DNA of 64,000 nucleotides from Chloroflexota bacterium (lineage in GTDB: Bacteria; Chloroflexota; Dehalococcoidia; UBA2979): assembly GCA_002716405.1 (NCBI GenBank), contig PBBA01000005.1:17113-81112 (forward strand), read 5' to 3'. Of the stretch, positions 46,911 through 56,778 are shown piece after piece. Positions within the stretch are counted from its first letter, which is position 1. Each line of letters begins with the position of its first letter. The notes below the pieces were generated by a model, which worked only from the letters and a program-made list of their open reading frames with translations, did not search any database and had not been told where the DNA came from. The translations under genes and the position numbers were made by a program.

Positions 46911-48728
46911 CTAATCTCTTAACTTTAAAACAGCCATGAATGCCTCTTGGGGAACCTCCACTGCTCCAACCATCTTCATGCGCTTTTTACCAGCTTTTTG
47001 TTTTTCAAGTAATTTTCGCTTCCTTGTTACATCACCACCATAACATTTTGCGAGAACATTTTTACGCATCGCACGAACGGTCTCTCGCGCTACTACCTTC
47101 CCACCTATCGCTGCTTGAATAGGAACATCAAATAATTGCCGCGGAATTAGTTCTTTTAGTGATGTAACTAATAATCTTCCATTGCGGGCGGCATTTTCTG
47201 CAGGAACTATTGTAGATAATGCATCGACAGCCTCTCCATTAACCAATATTTCTAAACGCTGGACTTTCGCAGGGCGATATTTTTCGATTTGATAATCTAG
47301 CGCAGCATATCCTTGAGTACGAGATTTCAATTGATCATAAAATTCAACTAAAATTTCTGAAAGTGGCATCGCGTAGGTCGCTAAAACACGAGATGAACCT
47401 TCGTCTTCAGCATGATCCAAATAGTCTAATTTATCAAACTCACCTCTCCGTTCATCGACTAAATTCATTACAGCGCCAATATATCGTGCTGGCATGGTAA
47501 CGGATAAATTTACCCACGGTTCTCTAATTTCATCAATTTGATTAGGGGTAGGAAGTTTTGCAGGAGAATCAATGAGTAATATCGATCCGTCTTTACGAAG
47601 AATTTCATATTCAACAGAAGGTGCCGTTGCTATTAACTCAAGTCCAAATTCTCTCTCAAGTCTCTCCTCAACAATTTCCATATGTAGCAAACCTAAAAAA
47701 CCACATCTGAACCCAAATCCAAGTGCACCCGAAGTTTCAGGTTGCCATTGCAATGATGCATCATTAAGACTTAATCTTTCCAAAGCTTCACGCAATTCAG
47801 GATATTGTTCAGGATCAGTAGGATACAACCCAGCAAAAACCATTGCCTGTGCTGGTTTATATCCATCCAAAGGATCTTTGGCACCATTATTTGCAAAAGT
47901 TAAAGTATCGCCAACACGACTGTCCTGCACACCTTTCAAACCAGTAGCAACATATCCTACTTGTCCAGCTTTAAGATTCTTTGCAGTTCGCAGATCAGGA
48001 GAAAAATATCCAATCTCTATAGGATCAAACCGCCGATCTTGTTGCATTAATTTTAATGTTTCTTTCTCCGAAATCATGCCTTCAATGACACGTAAGTAAA
48101 TCAGCACACCTTTATAAGCATCATATTTCGCATCAAACACTAGGGCACGCAATGTTTGTTCATGCGTACCTTGAGGATGTGGAATTTTGTCGACAATCGT
48201 CTGCAATATTTCTTCAACACCTTCTCCTGTTTTACCTGATGCAAAAAGTATTTCATCTGGATCAAAACCGATAACATCAATCAGTTCCAAGGCCACTCTT
48301 TCAGGCTCTGCTGAAGGTAGATCAATTTTATTTACAATAGGTATTAATTTTAGATCCATGTTCAAAGCTTGGTAAACATTAGCAAGAGTTTGAGCTTGAA
48401 TTCCTTGTGTGGCATCAACAATTAATAAAGCTCCTTCACAAGCTGCTAATGCACGGGAAACTTCATATGCAAAATCAACATGACCAGGGGTATCAATAAG
48501 ATTTAATTCAAAGACCTGGTCTGTGCGATCACGAAAATGCATACGCACAGCCTGTGCTTTAATTGTTATACCTTTTTCTCTCTCTAAATCCATCGAATCA
48601 AGAAATTGTTGTTGCATATCACGGTGATCGACTACCCCAGTTTTTTCTAGAATACGATCAGCTAACGTCGACTTGCCGTGGTCGATGTGTGCAATGATTG
48701 AAAAATTTCGAATTAAAGAAGCATCCAC
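46911..48728 (-). CDS. lepA: Elongation factor 4
   Basis: IRNFSIIAHIDHGKSTLADRILE, DTPGHVDFAYEVSRALAACEGALLIVDATQGIQAQT, GFRCGFLGLLHMEIVEERLEREF. Confidence 0.97.
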   Translation of the reverse strand: MDASLIRNFSIIAHIDHGKSTLADRILEKTGVVDHRDMQQQFLDSMDLEREKGITIKAQAVRMHFRDRTDQVFELNLIDTPGHVDFAYEVSRALAACEGALLIVDATQGIQAQTLANVYQALNMDLKLIPIVNKIDLPSAEPERVALELIDVIGFDPDEILFASGKTGEGVEEILQTIVDKIPHPQGTHEQTLRALVFDAKYDAYKGVLIYLRVIEGMISEKETLKLMQQDRRFDPIEIGYFSPDLRTAKNLKAGQVGYVATGLKGVQDSRVGDTLTFANNGAKDPLDGYKPAQAMVFAGLYPTDPEQYPELREALERLSLNDASLQWQPETSGALGFGFRCGFLGLLHMEIVEERLEREFGLELIATAPSVEYEILRKDGSILLIDSPAKLPTPNQIDEIREPWVNLSVTMPARYIGAVMNLVDERRGEFDKLDYLDHAEDEGSSRVLATYAMPLSEILVEFYDQLKSRTQGYAALDYQIEKYRPAKVQRLEILVNGEAVDALSTIVPAENAARNGRLLVTSLKELIPRQLFDVPIQAAIGGKVVARETVRAMRKNVLAKCYGGDVTRKRKLLEKQKAGKKRMKMVGAVEVPQEAFMAVLKLRD

Positions 48729-48803
48729 TGAACGATCGTAGCTTCTCTATCCATCTATGTCGAAGTTAATATTAAGATTTTAAATCTCGTACCGACTTCA
48801 ATA

Positions 48804-49820
48804 TTAGTCTGACATACAACATTCACAATTAGCGACCCAATGACCCGGACTGACTTCAGTTAATTCAGGAGTTGTATCAGAACATGTACATCCTGTAGTT
48901 CCTTGTCGAGTACATCGAGTTCTAAATACACAACCTGCAGGAGGGTTAAGTGGACTAGGAACATCGCCTTCAAGAATAATTCTTTCACGTGTTTTTTCAA
49001 CCACAGGATCTGGAATAGGAACAGCAGACAACAGTGCCTTTGTATAAGCATGGATAGGGTTGTTATAAAGTTCGTTAGCCTCTGAAAGCTCAACAATATG
49101 TCCCAAATACATAACTGCAATACGATCACTAATGTGTTTTACTACTGATAAATCATGAGCAATGAACAAATAAGTTAGTCCGAATTCTGTCTGTAAGTCC
49201 TCAAGTAAGTTAACTACTTGCGCTTGAATCGAAACGTCAAGCGCTGACACAGGTTCATCGCAAACAATAAAGTCTGGTTCAACTGCCAAAGCTCGAGCTA
49301 TACCAATACGTTGGCGTTGTCCTCCTGAAAATTCATGTGGATACCGTTTGGCGAACAATGGATTAAGACCAACCGCATTCATAATAAATTCAATTCGTTC
49401 GCGTCTTTCTTGCCCTTTATATAATCCATGGATAGCCATAGGCTCTCCAATTATTTGAGAAACTGTCATTCTTGGATTAAGGCTAGAAAATGGGTCTTGG
49501 AAAATCATCTGCATCCTACGGCGGAATCGTCTTAACTCACTACCTTTTAGATCGGTTAATTCAACTCCATCAAATTCCACAGAACCAGCGGTTGGTCTAT
49601 GTAGTTGAAGAATTGCACGCCCGGTAGTGGATTTTCCACATCCAGACTCCCCTACAAGCCCTAATGTCTCATTCTTCGCAACATCAAATGTCAAACCATC
49701 AACAGCTTTTACATCAGCCGTATGACGTTGAATCAACAAACCTTCAGTTACTGGGAAGTACATCTTCAAGTCTTTAACTGACACTAACGTATCGTTAGGG
49801 TTGGATTCTGCTGTTACCAC
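48804..49820 (-). CDS. Oligopeptide/dipeptide ABC transporter ATP-binding protein (OppF/DppF-like)
   Basis: [51 protein letters not shown]. Confidence 0.94.
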   Translation of the reverse strand: MVTAESNPNDTLVSVKDLKMYFPVTEGLLIQRHTADVKAVDGLTFDVAKNETLGLVGESGCGKSTTGRAILQLHRPTAGSVEFDGVELTDLKGSELRRFRRRMQMIFQDPFSSLNPRMTVSQIIGEPMAIHGLYKGQERRERIEFIMNAVGLNPLFAKRYPHEFSGGQRQRIGIARALAVEPDFIVCDEPVSALDVSIQAQVVNLLEDLQTEFGLTYLFIAHDLSVVKHISDRIAVMYLGHIVELSEANELYNNPIHAYTKALLSAVPIPDPVVEKTRERIILEGDVPSPLNPPAGCVFRTRCTRQGTTGCTCSDTTPELTEVSPGHWVANCECCMSD

Positions 49821-49879
49821 TATAAACCTCCAATTGAATTGGACTATTCCAATTTTTTATATATACAATCTAATCAATT

Positions 49880-50878
49880 TTAAGCTGGTACTGTGTCCCT
49901 ACTCATACAGCATGGACAATCAGCAACCCAATGACCCGGACTGATTTCAGTCAATTCAGGAGTGCCTTCAGAAGAGCAAAAACAACTTTCATCCTTCGGA
50001 CAGCGTGGCTGGAATGCACAACCATGAATTTCATCAATCAGTAGAGGGGGTTGCCCTTCAATAGTAGCTAATCGAACATGTTCCTCATCATCAAGTCGAG
50101 GCACAGAAGCCATTAAACCCACTGTGTATCCGTGTTGAGGGTTATGGAAAACATTCTCTGCTGTACTACTTTCGATAATTCTTCCCGCATACATAACATT
50201 GACACGATCGGCGTATCGAGCAACTACGCCCAAATTGTGTGTAATAATCAAGACAGCTGTACCCAAATCTTTAGATAAGTTACCCATAATCTCCATGACC
50301 TGAGCTTGAATAGTTACATCTAAAGCAGTAGTAGGTTCATCAGCAATTAATAGCTTTGGATTACAAGATAATGCCATTGCTATCATCACACGTTGACGCA
50401 TACCTCCGGAAAATTGGTGGGGGTAATCATTTATTCTACCTGCAGCATCTGGTATTCCTACTAATTCCAAAAGCTCTATTGATCTCGTTGTTGCTTCACT
50501 ATCATTTAAACCCAGATGTAAAATGATTGATTCACGAATTTGTTGGCCAATAGTTAGAACAGGGTTCAATGAAGTCATCGGTTCTTGAAAAACCATTGAA
50601 ATACGATTACCTCGGATAGCACGCATTTCTTCATCAGATGCTTCTAAAAGGTTTTGACCTTCGAAAATAATCTCGCCGTCGACAATTCGCCCCGGAGGAC
50701 TAGGAATTAATCTTAGAATTGACATTGCCGTAACAGATTTACCACAACCTGATTCCCCAACAAGTGCGAGTGTTTCACCCTCATCAACATGCCACGTAAC
50801 ACCATCAACGGCTCTAACAACACCTTCTTCAGTAAAAAAATGTGTCTTAAGGTTGTTTACATCTAGCAATCTAGCCAT
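49880..50878 (-). CDS. Oligopeptide/dipeptide ABC transporter ATP-binding protein (OppD/DppD-like)
   Basis: [57 protein letters not shown]. Confidence 0.94.
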   Translation of the reverse strand: MARLLDVNNLKTHFFTEEGVVRAVDGVTWHVDEGETLALVGESGCGKSVTAMSILRLIPSPPGRIVDGEIIFEGQNLLEASDEEMRAIRGNRISMVFQEPMTSLNPVLTIGQQIRESIILHLGLNDSEATTRSIELLELVGIPDAAGRINDYPHQFSGGMRQRVMIAMALSCNPKLLIADEPTTALDVTIQAQVMEIMGNLSKDLGTAVLIITHNLGVVARYADRVNVMYAGRIIESSTAENVFHNPQHGYTVGLMASVPRLDDEEHVRLATIEGQPPLLIDEIHGCAFQPRCPKDESCFCSSEGTPELTEISPGHWVADCPCCMSRDTVPA

Positions 50879-50947
50879 AGATCCCCCTTACGATCATGCC
50901 TACCCTATTATTTCACAACTCCCACATCCAATATAACAGAATATTGG

Positions 50948-51029
50948 TGGGGAAGAGGAGACTCGAACTCCTACGCCTCGCGGCACGTGATCCTAAATCA
51001 CGCGCGTCTGCCAATTCCGCCACTTCCCC
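50948..51029 (-). tRNA. tRNA-Leu (TAG); encoded CCA 50945-50947
   Basis: Reverse complement ggggaagtggcggaattggcagacgcgcgtgattTAGgatcacgtgccgcgaggcgtaggagttcgagtctcctcttcccca. Confidence 0.94.
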
Positions 51030-51125
51030 TATCAAGTTCGAGCTCTGGCGATTACTCTAACAGAACTCTCTGCTTTCGGCCTCTGATATTGTCAAAAATA
51101 TTTCATTAAACAATATATGCTCTGG

Positions 51126-51197
51126 TGAGCCCCCGGGGAGTCGAACCCCGAACCGGCTGATTAAGAGTCAGCTGCTCTGCCATTGAGCTAGAGGCCC
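51126..51197 (-). tRNA. tRNA-Lys (CTT); encoded CCA 51123-51125
   Basis: Reverse complement gggcctctagctcaatggcagagcagctgactCTTaatcagccggttcggggttcgactccccgggggctca. Confidence 0.94.
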
Positions 51198-51350
51198 GGC
51201 AGGAAGGTAACTCCCTTCAGAGAAAGTGTCAATACTCTCAGGCAATATATGCGTTAATTGCAAGACTTACAATAGCTAATAGATATATAATTCTTATTTG
51301 TTTGCATTGTGGCCATCACAATTCTATATAATTACTCCTTCATTGGTGAG

Positions 51351-51424
51351 GGGCGGTTAGCTCAGTTGGCTAGAGCGCTTGCTCGACACGCAAGAGGTCA
51401 CTGGTTCAAGTCCAGTACCGCCCA
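51351..51424 (+). tRNA. tRNA-Val (GAC); encoded CCA to 51427
   Basis: gggcggttagctcagttggctagagcgcttgctcGACacgcaagaggtcactggttcaagtccagtaccgccca. Confidence 0.94.
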
Positions 51425-51460
51425 CCAACTTTAAATGAAAAGGAATTCGATACTATTACT

Positions 51461-53224
51461 ATGAGCAGTACTGAAGAGAACAATCAACAATTTTCTACAT
51501 TAGAAGATCAAGAAGAAAAATTACGTCGGATGAGACATTCTGCTGCTCACATTCTGGCAGAGGCAGTATTAGAAACTTTTCCAGAAGCGAAATATGCTAT
51601 AGGCCCTCCTATAGATAATGGCTTCTATTATGATTTTGAATTACCACGATCTTTAACTCCTGAAGATCTAATTTCGCTGGAAAAAAGAATGCGCAAAACT
51701 GTAAAAAAGAATGTTGCCATTACAGGTGAACTAATCCCAAAAGAAAAAGCACGCAGAATTTTTGCAGATCAGCCTTATAAATTAGAACTGATCGACGACT
51801 TAGATGAGGAACTAGTAGGGCATTTTCAGCACGCAGAATTTCAAGACCTCTGTCGAGGAGGACATACAGATCGAACTGGTGAAATTGGCTCTTTTAAACT
51901 AAGCCACGTTGCAGGGGCATATTGGCGAGGTGATGAAAAAAACACCATGCTACAGCGAATATATGGTTTGTTATTTTTCACAGACTCAGAGTTACAAGAC
52001 TATATTGAAGCACGGGAAGAAGCTGAACGAAGAGATCATCGAAGAATAGGACGTGAATTAGATCTTTTCTCGACACATGAAGAGTACGGACCTGGTTTAG
52101 TATATTGGCATCCAAAGGGTGGACGTGTGCGCGTGGAAATCGAAGATGTTTGGAAGTTAAAACATTATGAAAATGGATATGAAATTGTTTTTACTCCACA
52201 TACTGGAAAGGCAAGCCTTTGGGAACAAAGTGGACACTTAGATTTCTATTCAGAGGGCATGTTTTCACCAATGGATATTGATGGTTCAAACTACTATATG
52301 AAACCTATGAATTGTCCATTTCATATTCAAATTTTTCGAAACACAAGAAGATCCTACCGTGAACTACCAATGCGACTTGCAGAACTGGGAACAGTCTACC
52401 GTTATGAAAGATCAGGTGTTTTACACGGATTAATGCGAGTAAGAGGATTCACACAAGATGATGCGCACATTATTTGCACTGCTACACAAATGGAGAATGA
52501 AATAGTTGCAGTAGTTGATTTTGTCCTAGAGTTATTAAGACTCTTTGGATTTACAGAATTCGAAGCAAACCTTTCAACTCAACCTGCAAAATCTGTAGGA
52601 GAAAAAACACAATGGGACGAGGCAGAAAAAGCTTTAGAAAGATCATTGAAACGTGCCAATCTCCCTTACGAAATAGATGAAGGGGGAGGAGCATTCTATG
52701 GTCCTAAAATCGATATCCATTTAAAAGATACATTGGGGCGTAAGTGGCAATGTTCAACTGTACAATTCGACTTCAATCTTCCAGAAAGATTTAATATGAC
52801 TTATATCGGCGAGGATGGTAACGAACATCGACCATATATGATACATAGAGCATTACTTGGATCTATCGAAAGATTTTTTGGCATACTACTCGAACATTAT
52901 GGAGGTGCTCTTCCGTTATGGCTTTCTCCCATACAAGCAGTCATAATACCAATAGCAGACCGTCATAATGAATTCGCCTTTACATTAAAAAATAATTTAG
53001 CTACTAACGGATTACGCATAGATGTTGATGATTCAAATGAACGTATGGGCAATAAAATTCGTAAGGCACAGCTTCAAAAAATACCATATATGCTAATCGC
53101 TGGAGATCGAGAAATTGAGGCTAATCAAGTAGCAATAAGACGTCGAAACGGCGAAGATTTAGGTACGATGAATCTCGAAGATGTCAACGAACTTTTATCT
53201 CGTGAAAAAATAAATCGCACATAA
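51461..53224 (+). CDS. thrS: Threonyl-tRNA synthetase lacking an obvious N-terminal TGS domain
   Basis: RRMRHSAAHILAEAVLETFPEAKYAIGPPIDNGFYYDFE; PMNCPFHIQIF; YRYERSGVLHGLMRVRGFTQDDAHI. Confidence 0.96.
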   Translation: MSSTEENNQQFSTLEDQEEKLRRMRHSAAHILAEAVLETFPEAKYAIGPPIDNGFYYDFELPRSLTPEDLISLEKRMRKTVKKNVAITGELIPKEKARRIFADQPYKLELIDDLDEELVGHFQHAEFQDLCRGGHTDRTGEIGSFKLSHVAGAYWRGDEKNTMLQRIYGLLFFTDSELQDYIEAREEAERRDHRRIGRELDLFSTHEEYGPGLVYWHPKGGRVRVEIEDVWKLKHYENGYEIVFTPHTGKASLWEQSGHLDFYSEGMFSPMDIDGSNYYMKPMNCPFHIQIFRNTRRSYRELPMRLAELGTVYRYERSGVLHGLMRVRGFTQDDAHIICTATQMENEIVAVVDFVLELLRLFGFTEFEANLSTQPAKSVGEKTQWDEAEKALERSLKRANLPYEIDEGGGAFYGPKIDIHLKDTLGRKWQCSTVQFDFNLPERFNMTYIGEDGNEHRPYMIHRALLGSIERFFGILLEHYGGALPLWLSPIQAVIIPIADRHNEFAFTLKNNLATNGLRIDVDDSNERMGNKIRKAQLQKIPYMLIAGDREIEANQVAIRRRNGEDLGTMNLEDVNELLSREKINRT

Positions 53225-53264
53225 CTATTTTCTAGCTAGAATATTCGACAATAGAGGTAACTAA

Positions 53265-54809
53265 ATGTTTAAACGTGTGCTTATTGCAAATCGTGGAGAA
53301 ATAGCATTACGCATTCAACGTACTTGCAGAGAATTAGGTATAGAGACTGTCGCAGTTTATTCTGAGCCTGATAGAAATTCTCTACATGTGCGTAATGCAG
53401 ACCATGCAATTTGCATAGGCCCAGGTCCTGCTTTAGAGTCTTATCTTGTTATAGAAAAAATTATTGATGCTGCAGTTCAATCTGGCGCCGAAGCAATTCA
53501 TCCCGGATACGGATTTTTATCAGAAAACTCAGATTTTGCTGATGCGTGTGATTCAGCAAACATTACCTTCATAGGCCCACCAAGTTCTGCAATGAAAGAT
53601 ATGGGAGATAAAGTATCAGCACGACAATTGATGGAAAAAGCTGGGGTACCGGTAGTCCCTGGAGCTGAAGATATCAAGGTCGATGATATAGAATCTGCTA
53701 AAAATGCAGCAACAAAAATTGGCTTCCCTTTAATGGTTAAAGCATCGGCAGGTGGTGGTGGACGTGGTATACGCCTTGTCCAAAAAATAGAAGACCTTGA
53801 AAATGCAATGCGCCAATCAGCCTCTGAAGCACAATCTTCTTTCGGTAATCCAACTATTTTTCTAGAAAAATATGTCTCACCAGCTAGACATATCGAAGTG
53901 CAAATTATGGCCGATGGAGAAGGAAATGTTCGAGCTTTTGGTGAAAGAGAATGTTCAATACAACGAAGACATCAAAAGGTAATAGAAGAAGCCCCTTCCA
54001 TAGCTGTTACCCCTGAAATACGAAAAAAATTATGTCAGGCAGCTGAACTTGCTGCCTTGAGTTGCGGATACAAAAATGCGGGTACTGTAGAATTTTTAAT
54101 GGGGCCAGATAGTGAATTCTATTTCTTAGAAATGAATGCACGATTACAGGTTGAACACCCGGTAACTGAACTAGTTTACGGTGTTGATCTTGTAGCTTTG
54201 CAACTTTCAATTGCATCAGGTGGTACTTTACCAGATATGGATATTGGTGAATTGCATCCAAAGGGTTGGGCAATTGAAGCGCGAATCAATGGTGAAAATG
54301 CATACAAAAATTTCGTCCCTTCTATTGGGTTGATTAATCATGTCACACTACCATCGGGACCAGGTGTAAGATTTGACAGCATGCTATATGACGGCCTTGA
54401 TGTGCCTCCATTTTACGATTCAATGTTAGGAAAACTAATCGTTTGGGCTGAAGATAGAGATCTTGCAATTAAAAGATTAATGCGCGCCCTAAATGATCTC
54501 TTAATTGTTGGTATCGAAACAAATATTCCTTTCCATAAAGCTTTATTAAATAATTCAGATTTCCAAACAGGAAATTTTCACACCGGATGGCTGGAAGAAA
54601 AATTTATTATGCCGTCTTTAGAAGAAAACGACCCAAGAGCCAAAACTGCATTAATAGTAGCCGCAGTAGCCCAACACCTTCAGAAAGTAGCTAACAGTAG
54701 TCCTTCTACGAATAATGCTACTTCAAAATGGGTACAAGCATCTCGACACTCAGCAGTTAATATTTCTTCACGTCAAAGGGGGAGCGCATGGCGTCGCGGT
54801 ACCGCTTAG
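53265..54809 (+). CDS. accC: Biotin carboxylase subunit (acetyl-/propionyl-CoA carboxylase type)
   Basis: MFKRVLIANRGEIALRIQRTCRELGI; KASAGGGGRGIRLV; ERECSIQRRHQKVIEEAPS; EMNARLQVEHPVTE. Confidence 0.96.
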   Translation: MFKRVLIANRGEIALRIQRTCRELGIETVAVYSEPDRNSLHVRNADHAICIGPGPALESYLVIEKIIDAAVQSGAEAIHPGYGFLSENSDFADACDSANITFIGPPSSAMKDMGDKVSARQLMEKAGVPVVPGAEDIKVDDIESAKNAATKIGFPLMVKASAGGGGRGIRLVQKIEDLENAMRQSASEAQSSFGNPTIFLEKYVSPARHIEVQIMADGEGNVRAFGERECSIQRRHQKVIEEAPSIAVTPEIRKKLCQAAELAALSCGYKNAGTVEFLMGPDSEFYFLEMNARLQVEHPVTELVYGVDLVALQLSIASGGTLPDMDIGELHPKGWAIEARINGENAYKNFVPSIGLINHVTLPSGPGVRFDSMLYDGLDVPPFYDSMLGKLIVWAEDRDLAIKRLMRALNDLLIVGIETNIPFHKALLNNSDFQTGNFHTGWLEEKFIMPSLEENDPRAKTALIVAAVAQHLQKVANSSPSTNNATSKWVQASRHSAVNISSRQRGSAWRRGTA

Positions 54810-55306
54810 AATTAGACGGAGAACTTCATAACATAGTCTTAAATGATACTGACCATGGTTTCAATGTCATTTTGGATGAAATGGATCTTGGAAACTATGA
54901 TATCACGGTAGAAGGAATACCAGGGTTGTTTTCGATGTTATTAGATCAACACCCTACCCAAGTCTATGTTCAACGTGACGGAAGAAAATATAACGTAACC
55001 GTAGGTGATCGAACATTTTCGATTCAAGAATCTTTAGGTAATCAGCGTTCAAGAAGTAACGTAGGTAGCCGGCAAGATCCTATAGGTATTCTTTCAGCAC
55101 CACTAGCCGGTGTCATTGTAGAAATTAAATTCGCTGAAGGCGATTCATTCACTGAAGGACAAGCAATTCTTATTATCGAAGCGATGAAAATGCAAAATGA
55201 AGTTCAAGCGCCAATCTCAGGAAAAATAACAGCAGTTCATTTTAAACCCGGAGATAGAGTTGAATCAGGTGATGTTTTGATCGAATATGACGAAGTGGGT
55301 AACTAA
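54788..55306 (+). CDS. Biotin carboxyl carrier protein with N-terminal extension
   Basis: C-terminal ILIIEAMKMQNEVQAPISGKITAVHFKPGDRVESGDVLIEY; overlaps accC by 22 bp. Confidence 0.93.
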   Translation: MASRYRLELDGELHNIVLNDTDHGFNVILDEMDLGNYDITVEGIPGLFSMLLDQHPTQVYVQRDGRKYNVTVGDRTFSIQESLGNQRSRSNVGSRQDPIGILSAPLAGVIVEIKFAEGDSFTEGQAILIIEAMKMQNEVQAPISGKITAVHFKPGDRVESGDVLIEYDEVGN

Positions 55307-55324
55307 AAATATATTAATATATTT
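55307..55324. repeat. 18-bp perfect AT-only palindrome AAATATATTAATATATTT
   Basis: Read directly, immediately after the biotin carrier stop codon. Confidence 0.8.
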
Positions 55325-55345
55325 CTCTAAATTTGCTAGATCGCA

Positions 55346-55374
55346 TTGTTGAGAACACTCTGTAATGGTAATAT
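55346..55374 (+). promoter_or_regulatory. Candidate sigma70-type promoter for infC-rpmI-rplT (TTGTTG-N17-TAATAT)
   Basis: Pattern read from sequence; no expression data. Confidence 0.5.
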
Positions 55375-55414
55375 ACCGCCCTCAGACTTCTAGCTTGAGA
55401 GAAGACAAAAAATG

Positions 55415-55426
55415 CTTCGTACGAAG
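55415..55426. promoter_or_regulatory. 12-bp perfect palindrome CTTCGTACGAAG in the infC leader
   Basis: Self-complementary; directly precedes the candidate Shine-Dalgarno (gaaaggg), inside a 7-codon uORF. Confidence 0.6.
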
Positions 55427-55440
55427 AAAGGGTAAAACTT

Positions 55441-56046
55441 ATCGCTAAAGAATTGCGGATGAATGAAGAAATTCAGGCTCAGACTGTTAGGCTTGTTCGA
55501 GATGGAGAGCAAGTAGGAATAGTATCAATCAACGAAGCCTTCGATATTGCAGATGAAGCTAATTTAGACCTCGTTGAGATTGCACCGAATGCCGATCCAC
55601 CTGTTGTACGTGTAATGGATTATGGGAAATTCAAATACCAACAATCTAAAAAAGAACGTGAAGCACGGCGTGGTTCAAAACAAGTTGAATTACGTGAAGT
55701 CCGAATGCGTGTTAAAATTGGAAAACATGATAGAGATTTCAAAGTACGAACAGCAAGAAAATTGCTAAATGATGGCAACAAAGTAAAAGTCTCGGTAATG
55801 TTTAGAGCAAGAGAAATTACGCATCCTGAGGTAGCAAAAGATTTATTGGATGAGTTTGCCTTAGAGCTGGAAGATACGGCAGGAATTGAACGAAATCCAG
55901 CTTTAGAAGGTCGATTTATGAGTATGACACTTGACCCAAGCCGTAAAGGTCAGAGATCATCTATTGCAAAAGAAAATACTATCGAACAAACTGATAACGT
56001 CGTAGAAAGCGTGAATGTTTCAGAAAGTGAAAATGAAATTGCCTAA
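55441..56046 (+). CDS. infC: Translation initiation factor IF-3 (probable AUC start; track start is TTG 55453)
   Basis: ATC GCT AAA GAA TTG CGG ATG AAT GAA = (I)AKELRMNEEIQAQTVRLV, the conserved IF3 N-terminus; SD-like aaaggg about 8 nt upstream of ATC. Confidence 0.92.
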   Translation: MAKELRMNEEIQAQTVRLVRDGEQVGIVSINEAFDIADEANLDLVEIAPNADPPVVRVMDYGKFKYQQSKKEREARRGSKQVELREVRMRVKIGKHDRDFKVRTARKLLNDGNKVKVSVMFRAREITHPEVAKDLLDEFALELEDTAGIERNPALEGRFMSMTLDPSRKGQRSSIAKENTIEQTDNVVESVNVSESENEIA

Positions 56047-56230
56047 AATGAAAACACATAAAGGCACTCAGAAAAGAGTCAAAGTTACCGCATCTGGTAA
56101 GTTAATGCTCCGTAAAGCGGTACCGAAAAAAATGCGGAAATCTAAAAGAACTTTATATGCCACCCGTGGAGATATACCCGCTCATAAGACCGTTGAAAAG
56201 GCTATCCGTAAAAACTTGCCTTACGCATAA
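56039..56230 (+). CDS. rpmI: 50S ribosomal protein L35 (TTG start, overlaps infC)
   Basis: (M)PKMKTHKGTQKRVKVTASGKLMLRKA...KKMRKSKRTLYA. Confidence 0.94.
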   Translation: MPKMKTHKGTQKRVKVTASGKLMLRKAVPKKMRKSKRTLYATRGDIPAHKTVEKAIRKNLPYA

Positions 56231-56270
56231 AAATTTTTGCGTACCGAATTAGATAGAATCAGGATTAAAG

Positions 56271-56633
56271 ATGCCCAGAACACGAAATAGAGTACAAACT
56301 CACAGAAGACACAAAAAGATATTTAATCTTACAAAAGGCCACCGAGGTAAACGCCGTACTAATATTAAGGTTGCCCATGAATCCATGATCCATGCCTTAC
56401 GTTACTCTACTGAACATAGACGAGATCGTAAGGGTGACTTTAGGCGATTGTGGATCATCCGGATAAATGCCGCAGCACGTCAAAATGGATTGAAATATGG
56501 CGAATTAATAAATGGACTAAATAAGGCAGGTATCGAAGTAAATCGCAAAATGTTGGCTGATTTAGCTGTAAAAAATCCAACTGCATTTTCTGAACTTGCA
56601 AGCCAAGCTAAAACTGCCTTGCAAGTTGAATAA
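56271..56633 (+). CDS. rplT: 50S ribosomal protein L20
   Basis: MPRTRNRVQTHRRHKKIFNLTKGHRGKRRTNIKVAHESMIHALRYSTEHRRDRKGDFRRLWIIRINAAAR. Confidence 0.97.
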   Translation: MPRTRNRVQTHRRHKKIFNLTKGHRGKRRTNIKVAHESMIHALRYSTEHRRDRKGDFRRLWIIRINAAARQNGLKYGELINGLNKAGIEVNRKMLADLAVKNPTAFSELASQAKTALQVE

Positions 56634-56778
56634 CAAATTATCACCAAAATTGACCATCAAGGTGTTGACTTTTCTTAAATAAATCCGCAGAATTCCAGAT
56701 CTCATGTCGTGCGGTGGGGACTGCGTGGCAGATGCATTTTTAAGTCCTTCATAGTAATAATGAGGGCAGGGAAAATTA

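Noticed and set aside
55307-55324. AT-only 18-bp palindrome as a terminator or operator
   Set aside because: Pure A/T composition makes chance dyads likely and the stem weak; listed only as a repeat.
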